Shown: positions 49,787-58,838, counted from the stretch's first letter. The stretch is DNA of 64,000 bases from Streptomyces sp. NRRL F-5123 (GCF_000721495.1 NZ_JOHY01000014.1:1-64000); one strand, 5' to 3'. The notes: generated from the sequence alone by a model not told the origin. Program-made: numbers and translations.

Positions 49787-50896
49787 GTGACGACGACGCA
49801 GCGGTCCGGCCCACGACGTGCGGCACCAGGGCGGTCCCGCCCCGCCCTGCTGGCGCCGATCCTGCTGACCCTGGCCATCGGCGTGGCCGCCCTCGTCACG
49901 CCGCGTGACGTCGCCATCAGCCGGATGCTGCCCGCCGCGCCCGCCCTCGCCGCCTCCAGCTGGTCGGTGGCCGCGACCGTCGGCCTCGGCCTGGTGGCGC
50001 TGGTCGTGGTGGTGATCGTCGACCTCACCTACCACCACCACACCGTGCTCTTCACCGGGGCCGCCATCGCCGCCGTCACCGCCGCCGCGGGTTACGCCTG
50101 CCACGTCCGGCTGGAGCGCGAGCGCGCCCTCCTCCAGGTCCGGTCGGTCGCCGAGGCCGCCCAGTCGGTCGTGCTGCGGCCCGTGCCGCCGCGGATCGGG
50201 GGCATGGCCGTCCAGACGCTGTACGTCGCCGCCGCGGCCGAGGCCAGGATCGGTGGCGACCTCTACGAGGTGGCCGACACCCCGTACGGCGTACGGCTGC
50301 TCATCGGGGACGTGCGCGGCAAGGGGCTGTCCGCGGTGGGGGTGGCGGGGGCGGTGGTCAACTCCTTCCGGGAGGCCGCCTACGACGAGCCGGACCTCGC
50401 CGCGCTGGCCCGGCGGCTGGACACCAGCCTCGTCCGCTACGGCGAGTCCTTCCCGTCCGACGAGTCCGCCGAGCGCTTCGCGACCGCGGTGCTGGCCCAG
50501 ATCCCGCACGGCGGGGGTGACACGTCCGTGCTCAACTGCGGCCATCCCCCGCCGGTCCTGATCCGCGGCCGGGAGGTGCGTGCCCTGGAGCCCGCCGCCG
50601 CCTCGCCGCCGCTGAACATGGCGGGGCTGCTCGGCGCCGACTACGCGGTCGACACCGTCGCGCTGGCCCCCGGCGACCAGCTGCTGCTCTACACCGACGG
50701 CGTCACCGAGACCCGCGACCGCCAGGGCCGCTTCTTCCCGCTGCTCGACTGGCTCGGCAGCATGGACCCGGCGCCGCCGCGCGGCCTGCTCGACCAGCTG
50801 CACGACCGGCTGATCAGCTTCGGCGACGGCCTCGACGACGACATCGCGGCGCTCGTCGTCCAGGTGGAGGCGGACGCGGCGGGAAACGGCCGCTGA
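49787..50896 (+). CDS. Membrane SpoIIE-type PP2C phosphatase
   Basis: This 369-aa protein has three transmembrane helices (about 20-37, 58-80 and 84-105) followed by a linker helix and a cytoplasmic SpoIIE/PP2C domain at about 150-365. Metal-binding motifs are RIGGDLYEV, GDVRGKGLSAVG, LLLYTDGVTE and the terminal GLDDDIAALVV. It should dephosphorylate anti-anti-sigma proteins in response to an envelope signal. The GTG at 49787 follows a -10-like TAGGCT by only six bases, so the mRNA may be leaderless. A very similar layout is encoded at 57072-58154. Confidence 0.9.
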   Translation: MTTTQRSGPRRAAPGRSRPALLAPILLTLAIGVAALVTPRDVAISRMLPAAPALAASSWSVAATVGLGLVALVVVVIVDLTYHHHTVLFTGAAIAAVTAAAGYACHVRLERERALLQVRSVAEAAQSVVLRPVPPRIGGMAVQTLYVAAAAEARIGGDLYEVADTPYGVRLLIGDVRGKGLSAVGVAGAVVNSFREAAYDEPDLAALARRLDTSLVRYGESFPSDESAERFATAVLAQIPHGGGDTSVLNCGHPPPVLIRGREVRALEPAAASPPLNMAGLLGADYAVDTVALAPGDQLLLYTDGVTETRDRQGRFFPLLDWLGSMDPAPPRGLLDQLHDRLISFGDGLDDDIAALVVQVEADAAGNGR

Positions 50897-51010
50897 CCCC
50901 CTTCCGCCCGCCGTGCGCGCGGGCCTTTCACACGTTCACGTGATCCTCGCGCGGCGTCCCGGCCCGATGCGAGGGATGCTGGAAGGGAGCCGACAGCGGG
51001 AGGCTGCGCC

Positions 51011-51841
51011 ATGCCGAACCTCGGAATCGCCATCGTGCGGCAGTACGAGCGGGGAGTGGTTTTCCGGCTCGGGCAGTTGCGCGGAGTGCGCAAGCCCGGC
51101 TTCCATTTCATGATTCCGCTCTCCGACCGCATGTGGAAGGTCAGCCTGCGGACGGTCACGATGCCCGTGCCGTCGCAGCAGGTCATCACGCAGGACAACG
51201 TGTCGATCGGAGTCGCGGCCGTCGCCTACTTCCGCCGGGTGGACGCGGTGAAGGCGATCGTGGAGATCGAGGACGTGGCCCAGGCCGTCGGGCAGATCGC
51301 CCAGACCACGGTCCGGAACATCGTCGGCCGCTCGATGCTGGACCAGGTCCTCACCGACACCCAGACCCTCAACCTCGCCATCCGCGAGATCCTGGACGGC
51401 ATCACCGAGCAGTGGGGTGTCCAGGTCTTCCTCGTGGAGCTCAAGGACATCGAGCTGCCGGTCACCATGCAGCGCGCCATGGCCCGCCAGGCGGAGGCCG
51501 AGCGGGAGAAGCGTGCCAAGATCATCGCGGCCGAGGGCGAGGCACTGAGCGCCGGCCGGCTCGCCGAGGCCGCCGACGTCATCGCCGACCACCCGTTGGC
51601 CCTGCAGCTGCGGAATCTCCAGGTCCTCGCCGAGATCGCGGCCGAGAAGAACAGCACCGTCGTCTTCCCCGCGCAGCTCCTGGACAGCGCCAGGGCCGTC
51701 GGCCGGTTCGTCACCGAGGAGAGCGGCCGCCCACCGGACCGGGACGCCCCGCTCCCGCGGGTCGATCCGGTGGAGGAACCCCCGGCCGTGGGAGGCTCCC
51801 GCGGCGACGACACGCCGCCGGAGATCGACGCTGGGCGGTGA
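51011..51841 (+). CDS. Slipin / SPFH (stomatin-like) protein
   Basis: This 276-aa protein of the stomatin/prohibitin family has an SPFH domain at about 5-160 ([21 protein letters not shown], then [20 protein letters not shown]). A charged coiled-coil stretch follows ([23 protein letters not shown]), then a Pro/Asp-rich tail. Most slipins begin with a hydrophobic anchor. This one starts directly with the SPFH domain, so membrane attachment may be peripheral. Family members organise membrane microdomains. AGCGGGAGG precedes the ATG at 51011. Its stop overlaps the GTG (51838) of the following phosphatase gene, so slipin and phosphatase may be functionally linked. Confidence 0.92.
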   Translation: MPNLGIAIVRQYERGVVFRLGQLRGVRKPGFHFMIPLSDRMWKVSLRTVTMPVPSQQVITQDNVSIGVAAVAYFRRVDAVKAIVEIEDVAQAVGQIAQTTVRNIVGRSMLDQVLTDTQTLNLAIREILDGITEQWGVQVFLVELKDIELPVTMQRAMARQAEAEREKRAKIIAAEGEALSAGRLAEAADVIADHPLALQLRNLQVLAEIAAEKNSTVVFPAQLLDSARAVGRFVTEESGRPPDRDAPLPRVDPVEEPPAVGGSRGDDTPPEIDAGR

Positions 51842-52085
51842 CCGCGGGCGGCGCGCCGCCGGACCGCGTCCGCACGCCTCGCGAGCCCGGTCCCGGGATC
51901 CCGAGGCGCGACCCGGCACGCCCCCCGCCCCCGGCGGTGTCCCCGCCGGTCTTCCCCCGGGCGGCTCGGCCTCGTGCACCGTCGACGGCCGGGGCCGGAT
52001 CACCGCGTGGGGCGGCGACGCACAGAAGCTGCTGGGCTTCGGGCCCGCCGAGGCGGTCGGCCGCCCGGTCCAGGAGCTGCTCGGG
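51838..52085 (+). other. Probable out-of-frame 5' end of the following phosphatase gene (PAS region)
   Basis: A GTG at 51838 overlaps the slipin stop (GTGA) and opens one frame. The recognisable PAS-like sequence CTVDGRGRITAWGGDAQKLL and following residues, up to the annotated start at 52086, lies in a different frame with no start codon of its own. One missing base in the C-runs near 51918-51960 would join the two. It is either an assembly or sequencing indel or a true frameshift. Confidence 0.6.
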
Positions 52086-54092
52086 GTGCGGGCCGACCTG
52101 CTGCCGTGGGGCGCGGACACCGGCTGGACGACCTTCGCGCCGGTCCGCGACCGCACCGGCGAGCGCCTCGACGCCCTGTGGTGCGCCGAGCCGCTGGCGA
52201 CGGAGGCGGAGGCGGAGGCGCCCCGGGGCGGGACCGGCGCGGACACCGGCGAACTTCCGACGGCCTCCGCCTCCGCCCCGGGCCCGGCCGCCCACTGCTG
52301 GGCGGTCCGCCTCGTCCCGCAGGGGGCGGCCGCGCAGCTCTCCGACGCCGGCGCCGTGCCGCCCGAGCAGGACCACGGCAGCCGGCGCCGGCTCGCGATG
52401 GTCTACGAGGCCTCGCTGCGGATCGGCAACACCCTCGACGTCTTCCACACCGCCGACGAGCTCGCCCTGATGAGCACCGAGGAGTTCGCCGACTACGTGA
52501 TCGTCGACCTGCTGGAGCAGCTGCTCAGCGGCGACGAGGACGTGCTCGACCCCGCGCCGGCCGGCAGCGTGGTGCTGCGCCGCACCGCCCAGCGCTCGGT
52601 GCTCGACGGCTGCCCCGAAGCCGTCGTCGCGCTCGGCGACAAGCACACCTACCCCACCGGCTCGCCCCCCGGCCGCACCCTCGCGACGGGGCACGGCTTC
52701 CTGCAGCAGGTGAACGAGGCCACGCTGGACTGGTGGTCCGCCTCGCCCGAGCGGCAGGCCGTGGTGCGGGAGTACGGCATCCACAGCGCGCTGGTCGTGC
52801 CGCTGCGCGCGAGGGGGGTCACACTGGGCCTGGCCATGTTCTGCCGGCACCGCACCGCGGCCCCGTACGAGGCCGACGACCTCGGGGTGGCCGAGGAGCT
52901 GGCCCGGCGCGCCGCCGTCTGCGTCGACAACGCCCGCCGGTACACCCGCGAGCGCGCCACCGCCGTCATGCTGCAGCGCAGCCTGCTGCCCGGCACCCTG
53001 GCCGCGCCGACCGCCGTCGAGGCCGCCGCCCGCTACCGCCCGGCGGGTTCCCGCAGCGGCGCGGGCGGCGACTGGTACGACGTGATCCCGCTGTCCGGCG
53101 CGCGGGTCGCGCTCGTGGTCGGCGACGTGGTCGGCCACGGGCTGCGTGCCGCGGCGGCGATGGGGCGGCTGCGCGCGGCCGTCCGCACCCTCGCCGACAT
53201 CGACCTGCCGCCGGACGAGGTGCTCACCCGGCTCGACGACGTCATCACCCGGCTCGGCCGCGAGGCCGCCGTGTCCGACAGCGTCGACCCCGAGCAGCAG
53301 GGCTTCGGTGAGATGAGCGCCACCTGCCTCTACGCCGTCTACGACCCCGTGTCGCGCAACTGCTGGACGGCCTCGGCCGGTCACCCGCCGCCCGTGGTCG
53401 TCACCCCTGAGGGCGAGGCGGTCTTCGCCGACCTCCCCGTGGGCCCGCCGCTGGGCATCGGCGGGCTCCCCTTCGAGGCGGCCGACCTGCGGCTCGCCGA
53501 GGGCAGCGTGCTGGCCTTCTACACCGACGGGCTGGTCAAGGCGCCGGGTGCCGACGTGGACTCGGCGATGGAGACCATGCGCGCGCTGCTCACCACGGTC
53601 GAGCGCCCTCTGGAGGAGACGTGCGACCTGCTGCTGCGCACCCTGCTGCCCTCCCCGCCCGCCGACGACGTCGCCCTGCTGCTGGTCCGCACCCGCGCGC
53701 TGAGCGCCGACCGGGTCGCCTCCTGGGACGTCTTCGACGACCCGGCGGAGGTCGCCACGGTCCGCAAGAACGCCGTCGAGCAGCTCGACGCGTGGGGGCT
53801 CGAAGAGGCCGGCTTCACCATGGAGCTGGTCATCAGCGAGCTGGTCACCAACGCCATCCGGCACGGTCGCCAGCCGGTCCGGCTGCGGCTCATCCGGGAC
53901 GACGCGTCGCTCTTCTGCGAGGTCTACGACGGCAGCAGCGCCGCGCCGCACCTGCGCCGCGCCCGGGTGTGGGACGAGGGCGGCCGCGGCCTGCTGCTGG
54001 TCGCACAGCTCACCGACCGCTGGGGGACCCGGCAGACCGGCACCGGAAAGATCATCTGGACCGAGCAGGACCTCACCGCCCCGGAGCCGTGA
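52086..54092 (+). CDS. PAS/GAF SpoIIE-type PP2C phosphatase with HATPase domain
   Basis: A 668-aa open reading frame counted from the GTG at 52086; the true protein probably starts at 51838 and contains a PAS domain. A GAF domain (about 115-300) ends with a long helix. The SpoIIE phosphatase follows (about 320-535), with AGGDWYDVIP, GDVVGHGLRAAA, FYTDGLV and PADDVALLLV. The C-terminal HATPase_c_2 kinase domain (about 550-665) has the N-box ELVTNAIRHGRQP and glycine loop EGGRGLLLV. This PAS-GAF-PP2C-HATPase layout is common in Streptomyces partner-switching regulators. It is coupled to the slipin gene. Confidence 0.9.
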   Translation: MRADLLPWGADTGWTTFAPVRDRTGERLDALWCAEPLATEAEAEAPRGGTGADTGELPTASASAPGPAAHCWAVRLVPQGAAAQLSDAGAVPPEQDHGSRRRLAMVYEASLRIGNTLDVFHTADELALMSTEEFADYVIVDLLEQLLSGDEDVLDPAPAGSVVLRRTAQRSVLDGCPEAVVALGDKHTYPTGSPPGRTLATGHGFLQQVNEATLDWWSASPERQAVVREYGIHSALVVPLRARGVTLGLAMFCRHRTAAPYEADDLGVAEELARRAAVCVDNARRYTRERATAVMLQRSLLPGTLAAPTAVEAAARYRPAGSRSGAGGDWYDVIPLSGARVALVVGDVVGHGLRAAAAMGRLRAAVRTLADIDLPPDEVLTRLDDVITRLGREAAVSDSVDPEQQGFGEMSATCLYAVYDPVSRNCWTASAGHPPPVVVTPEGEAVFADLPVGPPLGIGGLPFEAADLRLAEGSVLAFYTDGLVKAPGADVDSAMETMRALLTTVERPLEETCDLLLRTLLPSPPADDVALLLVRTRALSADRVASWDVFDDPAEVATVRKNAVEQLDAWGLEEAGFTMELVISELVTNAIRHGRQPVRLRLIRDDASLFCEVYDGSSAAPHLRRARVWDEGGRGLLLVAQLTDRWGTRQTGTGKIIWTEQDLTAPEP

Positions 54093-54150
54093 CCCTGGCT
54101 GTGCGGGCCTTCTCGGCGGGCGTCGCGTCCTGCCGGGGGTGCCGGTCGCG
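54093..54150. other. Short spacer, no gene seen
   Basis: GC-rich sequence between the phosphatase stop and the minisatellite. The last 30 bp look like a degenerate repeat unit. Confidence 0.4.
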
Positions 54151-54301
54151 GGGGCGGGGCCGATCGGCGGGCGCGGTCCTGCCGGCGGGGCCGGTCGGCG
54201 GGCAGGTCCTGTCGGCGGGGCCGGTCGGCGGGCAGGTCCTGTCGGCGGGGCCGATCGGCGGGCGCGATCCTGCCGGCGGGGCCGGTCGGCGGGCAGGCCC
54301 T
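54151..54301. repeat. 30-bp minisatellite, five copies
   Basis: Tandem units of about 30 bp run from 54151 to 54301, with clean units at 54181-54210 and 54211-54240. The consensus contains GGCGGGGCCGGTCGGCGGGC followed by AGGTCCTGTC or a close variant. The period is a multiple of three, so several frames stay open as ten-residue repeats, but no frame links to a recognisable protein. Confidence 0.85.
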
Positions 54302-54504
54302 GCCCGCGCTCGGAGCCCCCGCCGCTCCCGCCCCCGCCGGGCAACCGGCACCATGGACGTCGTCGCCGGTGGTGGCCCCGGGGCCCGCGGGCTCGGCAGG
54401 GCGTGCCCGCAGCGGAGCCAGACCCCAACGGGCCCGGCCCCCGTGAGGCGCGCCGGCGGAGCATCCCCTGGCTCGGGGACCGCACCCTCCACGACAACAC
54501 CGGC

Positions 54505-54676
54505 CCGGTGCCCGGTGTGCGACTTCGACGACCGCGTGGTGGTCCTCTTCGCGCACGCCGGGCCGGCACACCTCACCGTGCAGCCCGACGAGTGCACCGG
54601 CGTGCCCGCGTCGCTCGACGACCCGGCGTCGTCCGACCTGTTCCACCGGCCCGGCGCCGCGCCCGGGGACGTTTAG
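54505..54676 (+). pseudogene. Possible C-terminal remnant of a secreted protein
   Basis: The frame ending at 54676 reads CPVCDFDDRVVVLFAHAGPA and then HLTVQPDECTGVPASL. The second part resembles the VLxFxxxxGxxxTVxxDLxGCxGV segment common in small exported Streptomyces proteins. No start or signal peptide fits, and it overlaps the convergent MFS gene end. Low-confidence gene scar. Confidence 0.25.
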
Positions 54677-56192
54677 CGGCGCGCGCCGGGTCCGCCCCGC
54701 CGGTGCGGGACCGCCCGCCCCGGTACGCCGCCGCCGAGAGCGCGGCCACGCCCGCCGCCGCCGCGAGGGCGGCCGGCACGGAGCGGGCCGCGACCGGTCC
54801 GGCGGCCGCCGCGCCCAGCGCGTAACCGGTGATCTTCAGGCTCGCCCCGGTGGTGAACACCCGCGCCCGCAGCGCGTCCGGCGCCTCCCGGTGCCGCACC
54901 GCGAACAAGGCTGTGAGCTGCGGCCCTTCCCCTGCCCCCGCGAGCAGCAGCGCCGCGACCAGCAGGCCCGGGCGGCACCCGGCGGCCAGCGCCAGCGCGG
55001 CCGCCTGGACCAGCGCGGCCACCCACACGACCGTGTCCGGTGGGGCGGCGCGCGGGAACCGCGCGAGCACGCCGCCCGCCGCGAGCGACGAGAGCGCGGC
55101 ACCCGAGAGCAGCAGCATGCCGCGCCCAGCGCCCCCGAACTCCCGCGCCCCGAGCAGTGGAAGGCACGCGGCGAGCATCCCCTGCGCCGCGGAGCACCCC
55201 ACCGACGTGACCGTCGCCCGCCCCAGCCGTGGCCGCCGCACCATGAGCCGCACCCCGTCCCCGAGCTCCCTCCACACGGAGCCGGCCGCGGGTGACGGCG
55301 GCGCGCCCGCCGGAGGCCGCGCCCGCCCGCCCGTCGACGGCTCCGCCGCAAGGCCCGGTGCGCGTCCTGGCGGTGCGTCCGGTGCGGGGTCGTCCGGCGG
55401 GTGGGGTGGTGACCCGGCGCGTACGTCCGGTGGGGGGCCCGGTCGTCGGGACCCGGGAGTGCGACCTGGTGGTGCGTCCGGCGGGGCGGGCGGTGATCCG
55501 GGCCGTACGCCGGCCGCCGACGCCTGCCCGCCGCGCACGGCCTCAGGGCTCCTCCGTACGTGCGGTGCGGACCCGGCCCGTATCTGCGGGGGGCCGGGCG
55601 CCCGGGTGAGGGGCGCCGGGGCCGATCGCGGGGTACGGGGCGGGAGCGTCCAGGCCGCGGGGATCGCCGCGGCGATCAGGGCGGCCGAGACGGCCACTGC
55701 AGCCGGGGCGTTCGCGGCCTCGGCGGTGGCTCCGGCGAGGGCCGGGCCGGTGAGGCCCGCCAGGGTGAAGGTCAGCGCGTCGAGGGCGCTCGCCCTCGGG
55801 AGCCGGGACGCCGCCGCGACCCGGGGGAGTTGAGCCGTCCAGCCGCCGGACAGGGCCGGGCCCGCGAGGCCGGTGAGCACCGCGAGCGCCACGCATATCG
55901 CGAACGGCAGCCTGGCAAGGCCCGCCAGAAGGGCCGTCAGGCCCGCCGCGTACGCCGCCAGCGCCGCGGCCAGCAGCCGCCCCGGCCGCTCCCGGCGGTC
56001 CAGCAGCGCCCCGAGCACCGGGCCGCCCGCCGCCGCGGCGACGGTGAGCCCCGCGAGCAGCGCCGACGCCGAGGCGGCCGAGCCGGTGAGCGCGAACCCC
56101 GCCAGCATCAGCGCGGGCCCCGACATCTCGTCGCCCGCACGCGCCGCGACCGCCCCGGCGAGATACCTGCCCAGCCCGTAACGCCTCGTCAT
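54573..56192 (-). CDS. MFS transporter with expanded Pro-rich central loop
   Basis: This 539-aa major facilitator has 12 expected helices in two halves. The usually short cytoplasmic loop between helices 6 and 7 is expanded to about 120 residues (about 200-320) of Pro/Gly/Ala/Arg repeats such as PPDAPPGRTPG and PPDDPAPDAPPGRAPG. A 35-residue Arg-rich tail follows the last helix. Start 56192 is used; an in-frame start at 56219 would cover the operator. It is divergent from a CGNR-type regulator gene with shared palindromic GTTAC elements, so it is probably that regulator's target. Substrate unknown. Confidence 0.87.
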   Translation of the reverse strand: MTRRYGLGRYLAGAVAARAGDEMSGPALMLAGFALTGSAASASALLAGLTVAAAAGGPVLGALLDRRERPGRLLAAALAAYAAGLTALLAGLARLPFAICVALAVLTGLAGPALSGGWTAQLPRVAAASRLPRASALDALTFTLAGLTGPALAGATAEAANAPAAVAVSAALIAAAIPAAWTLPPRTPRSAPAPLTRAPGPPQIRAGSAPHVRRSPEAVRGGQASAAGVRPGSPPAPPDAPPGRTPGSRRPGPPPDVRAGSPPHPPDDPAPDAPPGRAPGLAAEPSTGGRARPPAGAPPSPAAGSVWRELGDGVRLMVRRPRLGRATVTSVGCSAAQGMLAACLPLLGAREFGGAGRGMLLLSGAALSSLAAGGVLARFPRAAPPDTVVWVAALVQAAALALAAGCRPGLLVAALLLAGAGEGPQLTALFAVRHREAPDALRARVFTTGASLKITGYALGAAAAGPVAARSVPAALAAAAGVAALSAAAYRGGRSRTGGADPARAAKRPRARRRAGGTGRTTPGRRATRARRCTRRAAR

Positions 56193-56201
56193 CCCGAAGA
56201 C

Positions 56202-56240
56202 GTTACGGAGGTAACTCACAACGCTGCAATATGCGTTACA
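56202..56240. promoter_or_regulatory. Operator/promoter between MFS and CGNR genes (GTTAC-N4-GTAAC)
   Basis: The inverted repeat GTTAC (56202-56206) and GTAAC (56211-56215) is followed by another GTTAC at 56235-56239. The second element overlaps a -10-like TTACAGT, nine bases before the CGNR gene ATG, whose mRNA may be leaderless. This A/T-richer block suits binding of the CGNR protein. Confidence 0.6.
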
Positions 56241-56248
56241 GTGCCCGG

Positions 56249-56797
56249 ATGCTCCCCGCCGACGACCGCTCCGCGCGGCATTCCGTCCAGGAGATGGCCG
56301 ACCGTGCCGCCGCCCTCGTCAACGCCCTCGACGCCGGCTGCCCCGCCCCCGCCGAGGTCGCCGCGGTGCTCGCCGCGTACGGAGAGCCCGCGGACGGGCT
56401 CAGTGCCGCCGACGTCGCCGCCATGCGCGAGGCCGCGGCGCTGCTCCGCGAGGTCTTCGCCGCCGGGCGCACCGACGCCGCCGCGACCGTCCTCAACCGG
56501 CTGCTGCGCGAGCACACCGGACCGCTCCGGCTGACCGCGCACGGCGGCGCGTCGCCCTGGCACCCGCACCTCGACAGCGACGACGAGGCGCCCTGGGACG
56601 AGTGGTTCCTCGCCTCCTCCTGCATGGCGCTGACCGTCCTGCTCTGGGAGCGGCAGGCGCCGCCCGGCGCGGTGTGCGCCTCGCCCGCCTGCCGCAATGT
56701 CTTCGTCAGCCGGAGCCGGGGCCTGGAGCGCCGCTACTGCTCGCGGCGCTGCGCCACCAGGGAGCGGGTCGCGGCCCACCGGCGCGGGCGCGCGTGA
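56249..56797 (+). CDS. CGNR zinc-finger domain protein (ABATE-type regulator)
   Basis: This 182-aa protein has an N-terminal helical ABATE-like domain (about 10-130) and a C-terminal zinc finger with four cysteines: C143, C148, C164 and C168 (CASPACRNVF, then RRYCSRRCATRERVAAHRR). The family-naming CGNR is CATR here, but the ligand cysteines and the basic helix are intact. Family members are proposed stress-linked transcription regulators. It is divergent from the MFS exporter gene, with a shared palindromic operator. Confidence 0.9.
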   Translation: MLPADDRSARHSVQEMADRAAALVNALDAGCPAPAEVAAVLAAYGEPADGLSAADVAAMREAAALLREVFAAGRTDAAATVLNRLLREHTGPLRLTAHGGASPWHPHLDSDDEAPWDEWFLASSCMALTVLLWERQAPPGAVCASPACRNVFVSRSRGLERRYCSRRCATRERVAAHRRGRA

Positions 56798-57071
56798 CGC
56801 CCGCCGCGACGCCCGCAGCGCCCGGTGCGCCCGCTACGCCCCCCACCGCCTCCAGTCCCTCGTCGCGGCGCTGGAGGCCACCGGTCCCACCGGCTGGAGC
56901 AGGACCTGGCGGCCAGGCCTGAGACCGGGCTGCCGACCGGGCGATGCGGCCCCGGCCGGGCGATGTGGGCCCGCCCGGAGCGTCCGGCCCTGCAGCCGCG
57001 GCCTCATGAGGCACCATCGGTCACGGACCGTTCACTCCTGGAGCGGGCGGGTGACGCGAGGAGGGCGGCGG
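56798..57071. other. Intergenic region, no gene seen
   Basis: GC-rich spacer before a membrane phosphatase gene. No hairpin or recognisable coding was found. The open frames are continuations of neighbouring frames. Confidence 0.4.
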
Positions 57072-58154
57072 ATGCCGGGACGGACCCCGGAGGACGGGGC
57101 GGGCGCGCCGCGGTTCGTCCGGGCCGTGGTCCTGGCGGCCGCGGTCCTGCTCTACGTCCTCGTGACCGGCCTGGAGCTCGGCACCTCCCAGCCCTCGCAC
57201 GTACCGTCCGTGCTGGTGGCGATCCCCGCCCTCGTCGCCCTGGCCTTCGGGCCGCCGGCGATCATCGGCGCGGCCGTGGTGGTGGCCGCGACCCGCTGGG
57301 CGTTCCTGGCCGTGGAGCCGGGGCGCTTCGGCGCCGCCGCGGGGACCAGCGCGGCCGCGCTCGCCGTCGCGGCCGTGGCGTGCTTCGCGGTGAGCCGCAG
57401 GCGGCGCGCCGCCGCGCGGCTGGTGGAGGTCACCTCCGTCGCAGAGACGGCGCAGCGCGCGCTGCTGCGCCCGCCGCCCGACGCCGTCGGCCCGATCCGT
57501 ATCGCCGCGAGCTACCGGGCGGCCGCGCAGTTCGCCCGCATCGGCGGCGACGTCTACGCCGTCGCCGACACCGGGTTCGGCCTGCGGGTGCTCATCGGCG
57601 ACGTCCGCGGCAAGGGGCTCGAAGCGGTGGCCACCGGGGCGGTCGTCCTCGGCTGCTTCCACGAGACCGCCTTCGACCATCCCACCCTGGAAGGCCTCGC
57701 CGGCCGCTTGGAGCTCAGCCTGCGCCGCTACCTCGACGACGCCGAGGGCTTCGTCACCGCGCTGCTGGTCGACATCGCCCCCGACGGCCGCCTGCGCGCG
57801 CTGTCCTGCGGGCACCCGCCGCCGCTCCTGCTGCGCGGTGCGGACGCGCTCGACGTCCCGGTGGCACCGGGGCTGCCGCTGGGCCTGGGCAACCTGCCGC
57901 CCGCCGCCGGCCCCTCCCCGGCGCCCGTCGACGTCCGGCTGCGGCAGGGCGACACCGTCCTGCTCTACACCGACGGGATCACCGAGGCCCGGGACGCCGC
58001 CGGCGCCTTCTACCCGCTCGCCGAGCGGCTGCGCGCGCACCCGGGGCGCCCCGCCCCGGCCGACCTCCTCGACTGGCTCCAGGAGGACGCGCGCGCCCAC
58101 GCCGGCGGCCTCACCCACGACGACGCGGCACTCCTCGCGCTCACCTGGACCTGA
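57072..58154 (+). CDS. Membrane SpoIIE-type PP2C phosphatase
   Basis: This 360-aa protein has an N-terminal membrane region of three or four helices (about 15-120). A short Arg-rich turn, a linker helix (LVEVTSVAETAQRALLRPPP) and a SpoIIE/PP2C domain (about 145-358) follow. The metal-site motifs are RIGGDVYAV, GDVRGKGLEAVA, LLYTDGITEARD and THDDAALLAL. The linker and catalytic domain are close to the phosphatase at 49787, so the two look like paralogues with different membrane sensors. GAGGAGGG six bases before the ATG fixes the start. A longer in-frame ORF begins at 57006. Confidence 0.9.
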   Translation: MPGRTPEDGAGAPRFVRAVVLAAAVLLYVLVTGLELGTSQPSHVPSVLVAIPALVALAFGPPAIIGAAVVVAATRWAFLAVEPGRFGAAAGTSAAALAVAAVACFAVSRRRRAAARLVEVTSVAETAQRALLRPPPDAVGPIRIAASYRAAAQFARIGGDVYAVADTGFGLRVLIGDVRGKGLEAVATGAVVLGCFHETAFDHPTLEGLAGRLELSLRRYLDDAEGFVTALLVDIAPDGRLRALSCGHPPPLLLRGADALDVPVAPGLPLGLGNLPPAAGPSPAPVDVRLRQGDTVLLYTDGITEARDAAGAFYPLAERLRAHPGRPAPADLLDWLQEDARAHAGGLTHDDAALLALTWT

Positions 58155-58416
58155 GACGGCGCCACCGGCCGTCGCGTGCCGGGCCTGCGCGGCACGGGCC
58201 CGGCCACCGTGCCCGTGGCGGGAAGTACGCCCGCCGCCCGCGCGTGCGCGTTTTCGCAAGTCACGGAGGCCGTTTCGTTCACGCCGCGCGCCCGCCGCCC
58301 ACGTGCGCGCTCCCCGCAGCGTTCCTGGCGTGACGGCCACGGAGGGCACTCACAGCCGCGGTCCCCGCGGGGCGGCCCCGGACGGCCCCGGCGGCGCGGG
58401 CTTCCTCGCCGGGCAC
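58155..58416. other. Intergenic region, no gene seen
   Basis: GC-rich sequence after the phosphatase gene. It contains no convincing coding or hairpin signals. Confidence 0.4.
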
Positions 58417-58700
58417 AATGCCCTGTCACCGGGGCCGCCGGCGGTAGCGGCAAGGCCTGTGCGACGGCTTTCGCCGAGGCCGGCGCGGCCGTGGACGTGG
58501 TGGACCGGGCGGCACGCGCGGACGCGTTGCCGCCGCCTCTTGCGGGGTGCTGCCGGCCTGACCGGTCTTGCCGCAGCCGGCCGGCACGGTGAGGGATCTG
58601 CTTCCGCGCGGGGCCGAGGGCCCCGGCGTGGTGGACGTGGGGGTACGAGCATGGCGACCGGCTCCCGGAGAGGTGGGTGGTTGGGCGAACCGTAGAAGCG
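58417..58700 (+). pseudogene. Remnant of a short-chain dehydrogenase/reductase gene
   Basis: One frame reads VTGAAGGSGKACATAFAEAG and then AAVDVVDRAARADAL, which is the N-terminal nucleotide-binding part of an SDR (usual TGxxxGxG). About 60 bp later another frame reads VRDLLPRGAEGPGVVDVGV and then WRPAPGEVGGWA, like the later strand before the catalytic Tyr. The two parts are joined by stops and a deletion, so this is a decayed gene. No intact start or C-terminus is present. Confidence 0.55.
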
Positions 58701-58838
58701 ACCGGGTGAACCGGACGTGTGGGCGGCACACGTTCCGTGCGGGCCGCCGGTGTCGGCAGGGACCAGGGCGGGCACCGACGGAGAACGCGCCCGTGCCCGG
58801 GGCTCACCCGTGGGCACGGGCCCGCTGTCGCCTCGCGG
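58701..58838. other. Spacer between SDR remnant and alpha/beta hydrolase gene
   Basis: Contains inverted GTGCCCG/CGGGCAC elements (CGTGCCCGGGGCTCACCCGTGGGCACGGG region, 58791-58822) that could form a hairpin acting as terminator for the minus-strand hydrolase gene. Confidence 0.45.
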
